A DNA stretch of 64,000 nucleotides from Mariniblastus fucicola (lineage in GTDB: Bacteria > Planctomycetota > Planctomycetia > Pirellulales > Pirellulaceae), in NCBI RefSeq assembly GCF_008087665.1, contig NZ_CP042912.1, forward strand, positions 3,720,001 to 3,784,000. The letters are read 5' to 3'. The translations under genes were made by a program, and so were the position numbers. The notes beneath the pieces were generated by a model that was given only the letters and a program-made list of their open reading frames with translations, did not search any database and was not told the origin of the DNA. Numbering within the stretch: the stretch's first letter is position 1; every line of letters starts with the position of its first letter. Of the stretch, positions 24,564 to 32,600 are shown piece by piece.

Positions 24564-24683
24564 GATAGACTTTCAGCCTGTCATTGCATTTATTGACTTA
24601 CAGACAACATTCTGCGCGGCGCAACCACAGCTGGAAACCGATGCACCTGACACATTCGCGATCACAGGCTGGAAGCCTATGCC
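24564..24683. repeat. Intergenic inverted/direct repeat cluster around GGCTGGAAGCCTATGCC
   Basis: Three versions of one element occur in a 120-bp gap. The copy at 24658-24683 contains CACAGGCTGGAAGCCTATGCC. An imperfect direct copy lies at 24626-24645 (CACAGCTGGAAACCGATGCA). An inverted copy lies at 24564-24587, reading GATAGACTTTCAGCCTGTCA on the plus strand. The inverted copy and the 24658 copy can pair as long imperfect arms around a loop that contains the middle copy. The element resembles a dispersed repeat I recall from planctomycete intergenic DNA, but that needs a search. Confidence 0.5.
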
Positions 24684-24728
24684 ACCGAGACCAGCAAAAC
24701 GAAACACAACACCTAACGAGGAACCCAA

Positions 24729-26345
24729 ATGCTTTACCACCTCACGAGAATAAAAACCGCGATCGCTGCCATGAGCATGTTGGTCGCGTTGACATTTTCC
24801 GTCAGTCATACGATTGGCCAGGATGCGAATCCGGCGGCTCTGAAAAAATTCGTCACGTCGGACGTGATCGGTATCGCCTATGTCGACCTGGACAACATGG
24901 ACTTGGGCGAAGCCACCGAACTGCTGGAGAAGCTGGGATTCGGAGGAACGGCAAGCTTCCGTCGCATGCAGGAACGGCTTCCTGAAGCGAACAAACAGAT
25001 TGCTGCACTGAAAGACGCCGGCTTCTCCCGCGGCTACGCGTTATTGCGAACGTCCGACTTTCAGGCGATGGGAACTTCGTTTGTATTTCCGCTGGCCGAA
25101 GGCAGTGACTCGCAAAAAGCCATCAAAACGCTGCAAAACGTTGTGGTGGCGATGAGCGGAGAGGACAACGACGCTCCCAGCTACAGCGCCGAGTTTCGCG
25201 ATGGCGCTGTGATTGCTGCCGGTCCCGATCAGTTTGATCGCCTCAAGAACGACGCAGCGAACGACACCGTTGACCGGAGCGACATCTGGAAATCAATTGA
25301 CGGCGGTTCGCTGGGTGTTGTGTTGTTCGGAGACGATGACTCGCGAAAAGTCGTGAAAGAATTGATGCCGCCACTGCCGGGTCCGTTCGCAAAACTTGAT
25401 GGCGAACTGATTGCAGACGGAACAAAATGGATCGGCTTTTCGGCGAAAGTCAATGCTTCACCAGAACTCAAGATCGAGATTGAAGCCAGCGATGACGATT
25501 CGGCCAAGGTCTACGAAGCAGTCATCAACGACGGTTTGAAGATGGCAAAGTTTGCACCACAAGTTCGCGAAGTGATTCCGAAATCGGAGGTCAAATTTGT
25601 CTTCGAGGCCATCAAACCAAAACGAAACGGGACTCGTGTGACGATGTCGGCTTCTGAGCTGACCAAGGATCTTGATCGACTGGCGAAAGTTCTGGCTCCG
25701 CAAGTTAAAGCCGCGCGGGCTGCGGCCATTAAAACGCAAACGAAGAATATGCTTCGGCAGCTAATTCTCGGGATGTTGAATTACGAATCGGCCCATCGTC
25801 ATTTCCCAACGCAGTACAACGTCGATGCTGATGGCAAACCGCTGTTGAGCTGGCGAGTTCATATTCTGCCATTTCTAAATCAGATGGAGCTTTACGAACA
25901 ATTCAATCTCGAAGAACCGTGGGACAGCGAACAGAATTTGAAGCTGGTCTCCAAAATGCCGATGACCTATTGGGACCCGAGAGGCGAGGCGTTTGAACTG
26001 AACAAGGAAGGCAAAACCATTTTTCAGGTTCCTGCAGGCGAAGGGCTGGTCTTTAACGCCGCAAACAAAACGGGATTCGGAGACTTGACCGACGGTTCAA
26101 GCAATACGATTTCAATTGTCGCCATGCCGCCTGAGCAAGCTGTTCCGTGGACGAAACCAGTTGACTGGAACGTCGATCTTGAGAATCCATTGGAGAAGCT
26201 AAAAGCGAAAGGCAAGAAGGAAGTCGTCCTTTCGCTATGTGACGGTTCCACACATGAATTTCCTCTCAAAGCGCCGGATACGTGGCGACGTTTTATTGGT
26301 CCGAAAGACGGTGAGATCGTTCGGTTCAGCGAATTTTCAGACTGA
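24729..26345 (+). CDS. Secreted protein with C-terminal DUF1559 domain
   Basis: The 538-residue protein has a signal peptide (ending near HTIGQ) and no prepilin motif. GAGG precedes the ATG. Residues 40-330 form an alpha/beta region of unknown kind (SDVIGIAYVDLDNMDLGEA). Residues 335-530 are a DUF1559 module: the helix LRQLILGMLNYESAHRHFP, the core GKPLLSWRVHILPFLNQMEL, EPWDSEQNLKL, and the closing GDLTDGSSNTISIV. DUF1559 usually follows a type IV pilin-like N-terminus in planctomycetes; here it is carried by an exported protein. The giant gene at 29697 has four copies of the same module. A strong terminator lies 86 bp after the stop. Confidence 0.85.
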   Translation: MLYHLTRIKTAIAAMSMLVALTFSVSHTIGQDANPAALKKFVTSDVIGIAYVDLDNMDLGEATELLEKLGFGGTASFRRMQERLPEANKQIAALKDAGFSRGYALLRTSDFQAMGTSFVFPLAEGSDSQKAIKTLQNVVVAMSGEDNDAPSYSAEFRDGAVIAAGPDQFDRLKNDAANDTVDRSDIWKSIDGGSLGVVLFGDDDSRKVVKELMPPLPGPFAKLDGELIADGTKWIGFSAKVNASPELKIEIEASDDDSAKVYEAVINDGLKMAKFAPQVREVIPKSEVKFVFEAIKPKRNGTRVTMSASELTKDLDRLAKVLAPQVKAARAAAIKTQTKNMLRQLILGMLNYESAHRHFPTQYNVDADGKPLLSWRVHILPFLNQMELYEQFNLEEPWDSEQNLKLVSKMPMTYWDPRGEAFELNKEGKTIFQVPAGEGLVFNAANKTGFGDLTDGSSNTISIVAMPPEQAVPWTKPVDWNVDLENPLEKLKAKGKKEVVLSLCDGSTHEFPLKAPDTWRRFIGPKDGEIVRFSEFSD

Positions 26346-26430
26346 ACAGGCAACCAACATTGGCACGGGACGTTGTTTCGCACACCCCTGTTGGATCGAA
26401 CGGACCGTGTCATTGGCATACGCCAAAACG

Positions 26431-26467
26431 AAACCACAGGCTTTCAAAGTAAGCCTGTGGTTTTTCG
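26431..26467 (+). terminator. Rho-independent terminator (probably bidirectional)
   Basis: A 13-bp perfect stem pairs AAACCACAGGCTT (26431-26443) with AAGCCTGTGGTTT (26451-26463) around a 7-base loop. A T run follows on the plus strand, and A-rich sequence precedes the stem. It lies between the convergent ends of the DUF1559 gene (26345) and the minus-strand gene ending at 26495, so it can serve both directions. Confidence 0.85.
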
Positions 26468-26494
26468 TTTCGTTCGCGGTGGCAGTAAAGCCAA

Positions 26495-26953
26495 CTATGG
26501 AGTCCAGTCGGCTTGGTCGATACTTCCGGGACGAAGGCGAAGGTTCCAAATCGTCGTGATCTTTGCATCGAATCCAATTCGCCGAAACCAGGCGACTTCT
26601 GCTTCCGCGTCGTGGCGATCTTCGAACGTCTGCCAATAGTACCACGTCTGCGGAAGCTGGACTTCTTCGATGTCGAACAGAATCCACCACTGTTCCATAC
26701 CGGCTTCCTGGGCCGCTTCCCAGGATTCGTATGGTCCGCGTTCGGAGCCACGCTCGTTGACGACCATGTAGCCCGTTTGCGCCGGCGCCGCGAAATAGAC
26801 TGCGTACACGGCGTCTTCTTCCACGACTTCACGCGGTGGAGGATCAAAACCCGGCAACTCCCATTTTTGCTGAGCGTCGGCCGTTTCGCCAACCAATAAC
26901 TGGGTCAACATGACGACTGTGAACAGGACGTTTCTTGAAATTGATACCGACAT
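26495..26953 (-). CDS. Small secreted protein of unknown function
   Basis: The 152-residue protein has a signal peptide (MSVSISRNVLFTVVMLTQLL, cleavage expected after TADA). The mature part of about 125 residues is rich in Trp, Glu and Tyr. It includes VYAVYFAAPAQTGYMVVNER, SWEAAQEAGMEQWW and a last part with DAEAEVAWFRRIGFDAKI. That last helix-then-strand pattern, and the general size, recall the protein at 12619-13071, though identity is low. No family is recognised. It is convergent with the DUF1559 gene and has no close neighbour upstream on its own strand. Confidence 0.7.
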   Translation of the reverse strand: MSVSISRNVLFTVVMLTQLLVGETADAQQKWELPGFDPPPREVVEEDAVYAVYFAAPAQTGYMVVNERGSERGPYESWEAAQEAGMEQWWILFDIEEVQLPQTWYYWQTFEDRHDAEAEVAWFRRIGFDAKITTIWNLRLRPGSIDQADWTP

Positions 26954-27078
26954 CGTGATGCTCCTGGATAGAAATTAACTCGTCTACCGAATAAGCGGAG
27001 CAGGGCAAAAACTGTTACAGGAATCGTTTCAAAACAGTTTTTAACGCACGTTTTTGCGACAAATACCGTTCGGAGTCG

Positions 27079-28263
27079 CTACGGGAGAGTCACTTCGACC
27101 ATTTCATCGGCAGCAAACACCGACGCGTCGCAATAGCCGGCCACCAACTCCTCGATCGTCAACGCCTGGCGGTCCGGGAAGGGCGGACAGAGCGATTGAT
27201 GAACTGCTTCGGTCGCTCCAGGCGGCATGCCGTCGGAGCCAAAAATCAGATCGTCACCGGGAATGAAACCAACTTCATCGATCAGCATGCGAAACGGATT
27301 GTTGGCCAGCAAATATCGCTGCGGCAAGCGATCGGAGTACTCGGCGGAGTCAGCAGAAAAGTTCGGCTGCATACTGAGTATGATTTCGGATTCTTTGGCG
27401 ACGCGAGCCGTTTCCAATGAGATCAACTGCGCGTGCTCGATGCGAACCTGATTCCGAAAGCTAGTTTCCGTGCGGAGGTCCGCCACCGCGTGCACAACCT
27501 GATCGATTGCCCGGTCGCCGATCGCGTGAATGGCAATCGCTTTGTCAGTTGCGATGCACTTCGTCAGCAACTGAACCAGTTCATCATCGGAATACATCAG
27601 CATGCCACGATCGCCGTTGTCGTAAGGATCGTTGACCGCAGCGGTTCGCACACCGAGTGCTCCGTCCGCGAAAATCTTCATGCCGTCAATGAGCTGTTTG
27701 GATTCGGCAGAAAGCGAGTGCCACATTTCCAGCGAACACCAAAACCGCGTTCGGTGCAGCAGATCGGCTTCACGGAAAACCTCGATTTCTTTCTCGCCGG
27801 CCAGCAACATTTCCTCCGAGTAGATGACTCCCTGTTCCTCATGCAGCCACTGAAAATAGCGCCGCAGACGATCGGCGTTTCCGTTGAGGATCGCGAACGC
27901 GTTGAGAATCTTTCGCAAGTTCCGCTCATACCAGGCTTGATCGGACCAGTTGCCTGCCGCACCGAGTTCCGCTTCAATCATCTTGCGGGCCGCTTCGTTC
28001 ATGACAAGACCATGCAACGACAGATTGAAAACAGCCGTCGGACCGAAGGGCTCCAGGTCGCTGGCCGAAAGTTCGAATTTACTATCGAGCCAGCCCTGAA
28101 CGATCAGAATTTCTCCGGGCTTCGCTTCGCGATTTCCGATCATCGACAACGCGTCGTCGCGTGCAGAAACACGATGTAAATTCAGCCCATCAATCCACGA
28201 GGCGTAGAGAAACGGATGAGTATGCCGGTCGCGCAGCAGCGGAATCTTAACGGTTTTGCTCAC
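27079..28263 (-). CDS. Amidohydrolase superfamily protein (YtcJ-like)
   Basis: The protein has about 394 residues starting from the GTG at 28263, which overlaps the upstream stop as GTGA; another GTG at 28293 is possible. The metal-binding HxH of the amidohydrolase barrel is in LLRDRHTHPFLYASW (H14, H16). Further conserved pieces are ILIVQGWLDS, KIFADGALGVRTAA, IAIHAIGDRAID and QVRIEHAQLIS, which supply the later histidines. FGSDGMPPGA contains the barrel-end Asp. The fold hydrolyses amide-type bonds and similar substrates, but the specific substrate is not evident. It is coupled to the dioxygenase gene upstream, so both probably act on one compound. YtcJ-type enzymes are typically 500 or more residues, so this is a short version. 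Confidence 0.8.
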   Translation of the reverse strand: MSKTVKIPLLRDRHTHPFLYASWIDGLNLHRVSARDDALSMIGNREAKPGEILIVQGWLDSKFELSASDLEPFGPTAVFNLSLHGLVMNEAARKMIEAELGAAGNWSDQAWYERNLRKILNAFAILNGNADRLRRYFQWLHEEQGVIYSEEMLLAGEKEIEVFREADLLHRTRFWCSLEMWHSLSAESKQLIDGMKIFADGALGVRTAAVNDPYDNGDRGMLMYSDDELVQLLTKCIATDKAIAIHAIGDRAIDQVVHAVADLRTETSFRNQVRIEHAQLISLETARVAKESEIILSMQPNFSADSAEYSDRLPQRYLLANNPFRMLIDEVGFIPGDDLIFGSDGMPPGATEAVHQSLCPPFPDRQALTIEELVAGYCDASVFAADEMVEVTLP

Positions 28264-28985
28264 GTCGCACGCCGTTTCAGAAAGTGCATCCACTGATACC
28301 CATCCGGCAGCGATTCAGTTCCGCAGAACTCGAGGTGCAAGATTCTGCGCCGCCATTTTCCGTCCGGATCGGTGTGTCCGCTGGCGTGTGAGATCATCGG
28401 TCGCATTGCCAGCACATCGCCAGCCTGAACCAGAATCTTCACCGACTCATTGGGACTCGGATCGTATTGCTTGCCGGAAAGATGCGAGCCAGGAATCACT
28501 TCCAGCGGCCCGTTCGATTCGGTGACTTCGTCCAGATGGATTCGCAGCGTCAGCATGTTCTGCAGGATCGCTTCCGACGCTTCAACATGATCCACACCGG
28601 CCTTGTGCGTCGGTTTTGAAAAATGGTTCGTCGGCAAAGAGTTGTCTTGCACCGCGATCGTGAGGTCTTTGTGAAACGGCAGATTCCACGATCGATCAGA
28701 GGGCTTGTCAAAATACAGCACGCGAACCAGCCCATAGTTTTCGCCGATCGTTTCAGACAGCAGCGTCGCAAGAGCAGGTCGTTTGATGAGCTCAAGCAGA
28801 TCGGGGATTGAATCAATCAGATTCCGCGCCGCGAAGATGGTCCCGCGAGAACTGAGTGCACTTTCGGCGTCAGTCCGGGTGGCCATTTCGATTCTGTGCA
28901 GCAGCTGTTCCACCGCGGCCTGGCCAAAGACATTCTGCACGATGCAAAAGCCCTGTGTCTGAATTTGCGTTTTCGTTTCCAACAA
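28260..28985 (-). CDS. Phytanoyl-CoA dioxygenase (PhyH) family protein
   Basis: The 241-residue enzyme is of the Fe(II)/2-oxoglutarate type. The facial triad is visible: H105-x-D107 in LPFHKDLTI and the distal H200 in MISHASGH. The 2-oxoglutarate-binding Arg lies in WRRRILHLEF (R213 or R214). NGPLEVIPGSHLSG is the hallmark strand-turn of the PhyH family. Members hydroxylate lipids, small natural products or amino acids in the cytoplasm. It is the first gene of a two-gene minus-strand unit with the amidohydrolase, sharing a GTGA overlap. The substrate is unknown. Length is slightly short for the family (about 250-300) but no motif is missing. Confidence 0.85.
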   Translation of the reverse strand: MLETKTQIQTQGFCIVQNVFGQAAVEQLLHRIEMATRTDAESALSSRGTIFAARNLIDSIPDLLELIKRPALATLLSETIGENYGLVRVLYFDKPSDRSWNLPFHKDLTIAVQDNSLPTNHFSKPTHKAGVDHVEASEAILQNMLTLRIHLDEVTESNGPLEVIPGSHLSGKQYDPSPNESVKILVQAGDVLAMRPMISHASGHTDPDGKWRRRILHLEFCGTESLPDGYQWMHFLKRRAT

Positions 28986-29053
28986 TTCTCTGTCCTCTGA
29001 ACAGGCTGCGTTCAGAGAAATATTGTGGGCGAAAAAGCTCTGGACTGAAACGG

Positions 29054-29085
29054 GCCCAGTTTGACTTTAGCCGAGTTTGACTTTA
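29054..29085. repeat. Tandem 16-bp duplication at the PilZ gene stop
   Basis: Two adjacent 16-bp units, GCCCAGTTTGACTTTA (29054-29069) and GCCGAGTTTGACTTTA (29070-29085), differ at one base. The minus-strand PilZ gene ends inside this duplication, with its TAA formed at the junction of the two copies. Confidence 0.8.
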
Positions 29086-29438
29086 ATGAACTGCCAACCG
29101 GAAAACATCCAGGACTCACCGAAAGGTTTGCACCAACGGCACTCCGAAAGCACGCTGTGCTTGCCGCGACCATCGGTCCGTTCCATCGTGATCACAGCGC
29201 GGCCGCCCTCGTTGCAGGCTGCCGGCAGCAACAGGCCAACACCGGTGACAGAGACGTTGCGCGTAAAACCTGGCATCCGAGTCGGGCTATCGCAAAAAGC
29301 GACGCGGACCGGAACGACGAGCGGTTCGCGGATCGCGGAACGATTCTCCAGGCGGTCGAAATTGGAAACCGATAACAACAGGCTGTCGACGACCCGTTTG
29401 AACTCGGGGTTCCCGGTAGAAGCACTTGAACGCAACAT
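29067..29438 (-). CDS. PilZ domain protein (cyclic-di-GMP binding candidate)
   Basis: The 123-residue protein has an N-terminal helix of about 30 residues and one PilZ barrel. The two c-di-GMP motifs are present: RxxxR in NRSAIRE (about residues 32-37) and (N)xSxxG in TRNVSVTGVGLLLP. The rest (VITMERTDGRGKHSVLSECR and WMFSGWQFIKVKLG) fits barrel strands. It should bind cyclic-di-GMP in the cytoplasm and pass the signal to a partner. No diguanylate cyclase is nearby. It is divergent from the giant surface-protein gene across 258 bp. The C-terminus is set by a 16-bp tandem duplication. Confidence 0.8.
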   Translation of the reverse strand: MLRSSASTGNPEFKRVVDSLLLSVSNFDRLENRSAIREPLVVPVRVAFCDSPTRMPGFTRNVSVTGVGLLLPAACNEGGRAVITMERTDGRGKHSVLSECRWCKPFGESWMFSGWQFIKVKLG

Positions 29439-29696
29439 TGAATGATCCTAACTGACTGGCACGAATCTTGGTGGTGGCTTGGAAGTGTCGTGGCAGAGCG
29501 TAGGGCAAACGGAACACAGTTCACCCAAGGAACTCTAGCTCATACAACTGGCACAAATGCCAGTCATGTCTGAAAACCCCAAAAGAAACTCAGAACAGTC
29601 AGATTCGTTGCGAGGTGAACATGCGGCCACTAAACTGATAGCCAAGCCTGTCCTAAACAGCAAACGCCTCCACCTTCCCACCTCCGTGAGTTCCCC

Positions 29697-32600
29697 ATGG
29701 CTCAAGCGTCCAGAAAGCGGAACTCCGCTCAATCGTCCGGCCTCTCCTACCAACGCTGCGAACCGCGGACAATGCTGACCATCACGGTCGGTGTTGGAAA
29801 CCTGAATTCAGGAGTCGCCGTTTCCGATGACGCCACCGGCGAGGGCTTCATCATGTACTCGCAAACCGACGTGCATGATCGATTCAGTGGAATCGCGGCC
29901 GACAACGCCGACCATTTCGTGGCAACGCGTCTTGATGGATTGCAGTGGCAATACAACAACAACACGAACTGGATTGATTTCGAACCTCAGGATGCGGACG
30001 CGATTGTCGCGAGAGTCAACTTCAGCGGAGACTCCGTTCAGAATCGAAACTTTCGACAGAGCAACCTCGAAGGCATCTGGTACCGCAACGAATTCGAACC
30101 GTCCGACGGTCAGGCGATCGATTTTCGAGTTGTCGCCAACCAGTTCGGCGGGCAGTTTGACAAAGATGAGTTTACGGTTCTGGGTTCAACGATTTCGATC
30201 CAGGAAGTCGCTCCTCCGAATCTCAGCGAACTTCAATTGAGTGAAATTGTGCAAGCCGTGGTCGCTCACGAGAACGCAAACCAGCGGCTACCCGGTTTGG
30301 CCAATTTTGATTCTGACGGCAATCCGCTGCTGAGCTGGCGCGTGCACATGCTGCCTCACATGGGACTGGAAAATCTCTACGATCAGTTCAATCTCGACGA
30401 GCCCTGGAATAGCGCGAACAATCTGCCGCTGGCAGACCAGATGCCGGACGTTTTCAAAAGCCCTCAATTCGAATCGACTAACCGAACGCCGTTTCTGGCC
30501 GTCGCGGGAGACAAAGCGGTTTTCAAACTCGATGGCACGCCTCCGGAATATCGCAACGCGAACACGAACCCGGCAGCGATGTTGGTGGAAGTCGATCAGT
30601 CGCATGCGTCAATCTGGACCGCGCCGGTTGATTGGTATTTCAATGAGACAGCTCCGACCAGCGGCATTGGCAACGCTGGGGAGAACGGTTTTGCAATCGC
30701 ACTCAGCACTGGAAAGACGACAACGGTGCCTTCGGAAGTCGATCCAGACGCGTTCTCGGTTTTGGTCGACGACACGGACGGGCTGCCAAACGATTACGAT
30801 ACGCTTGGAATCGAAGTCACGTCGCAGGAGCGGATTGACAATATTTCGCTTGGGTTCATTTACTATGAATCTGCCTATCAACGGTTCCCGCATCAGGCAA
30901 TCATGGCTGACGACGGCACGCCGCTGCTGAGTTGGCGAGTTGCGATCCTGCCATTCATTGGGCAGCAAGAGCTCTACAATCAGTTCAATCTAGATGAAGC
31001 CTGGGACAGCCCGAACAATCTGCCGCTGGTTTCCCAGATTCCGCACGACTACCAGAATGCCAACGTCGACGATGGCAAGACCGTGCTGTTGGGTCTCGAC
31101 GGCGCCGGAACGGTCTTCGATTCAACGCTGCCTCGCGGCGTGACTTATTCGCAAATCGGTGACGGAACTTCGAACACAATTTTGATCGTCGAAGCCGATG
31201 CTTCGGAAGCCGTCGAGTGGAGTCGGCCGGTGGATTTGAACTTCGAAACGGCTGATCCGCTGCGTGGAATCGGCACTCTCAACGGAGACGGACGATTCAA
31301 CGCCTTGCTGGCGAATTCGATTCAGGTCAGCCTTGCGACCGATCAACCGGACAGCATTCCGGCCTGGGCAACATTCCGCGGCTCTGAACTCAACGACTAC
31401 GACGTGCTGCCCGGCGGCACGACCAGTGATGGTGCCTCGCAAGTTGAATCAAAGCTTCAGTACATTCTGCAGGCCTTTGAAACGTATGCGTTTGGCTACC
31501 GGGAGTATCCGCACACGATCTACGACCGAGCCACAGGTTCTTCTCCGTTGTTGAGTTGGCGAGTTCGAATTCTGCCGTACATCGACCAAGGCGCTTTGTA
31601 CCAACAGTTTCGTTTCGATGAAGCTTGGGACAGTGCTCACAACCTCAGCCTGTTGCCGCTGATGCCTCCGTTGTTTCAGACGCCAGGCGTGCCCGATGGC
31701 ATGACGGTTTTCCAGGGAGCCCACGGCGAGTACACGGTTTTCCCAACCACGGATGATCCCGTTTCCGAGTTCGAATTCCAGGACAACCACAACGTGGCGG
31801 CCGTCCTTCAGGTGAATCCTGACAACGCGATTGAATGGACTCGGCCAGATGATTTTGCTTTTGATCCGGCAACAATTCGCTCTCTGGTCGACAGCGCCGA
31901 CGCGACCGGCTTCCACATCGGATTGCTCAATAGCGGCGTGCAATTCTTCAACGACACGATTGATACTGCGGTGCTAAACAAGATTGTCGCGCCGGCGGAA
32001 TTTGTCGACGTTGATGTCGATTTGAAGGTCTTTCGCGACTTGAACGTTGGCAACCGGTACAGCTACAACTCGACTGCGAGCGACCTGTTGTTCCTTTCGT
32101 ACGGAGCCAACAACTATGAATCCGCTTACGCTCAGTTCCCCAACCATGCAATTTACGAGCGACCCGACGGCGATGTTCCGCTGTTGAGCTGGCGAGTCGA
32201 AATTCTTCCGTTTATTGGCTACGAAGAGCTTTACAACAAGTTCCATCACGATGAGCCCTGGGACAGCGATCACAATCTCAGCCTGCTGCCGTTGATGCCG
32301 CATCATTTCAGTCACCCGTCGATCGAAAACGGAATGACGATTTACCAGGCGTTGACGCATGAGTGGAATCCGGGCGATCCGCTTGAGACTCTGTTTCCGT
32401 TGACGAATCTGATCGACATCGACTTTGGCGACATTCGCGACGGAGCCTCCAATACGATTCTGTTTGTCGAAACGAATGCCGATCAGGCTGTCGAATGGAC
32501 GCGGCCTGCCGACATTGTCTACGATCCAGCCAACCCGACTGCGGGTTTGGCTGTCGGAGAGAATCGCCAGGGAACGTGGATCACGACGGCAGATGCCAAC

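Noticed and set aside
27433-28179. A 248-codon plus-strand frame opposite the amidohydrolase
   Set aside because: The minus-strand amidohydrolase has catalytic motifs throughout; the antisense frame shows none.
29557-29778. A 73-codon frame just before and overlapping the giant gene
   Set aside because: Composition is random-like and it overlaps the giant gene's N-terminus in another frame.
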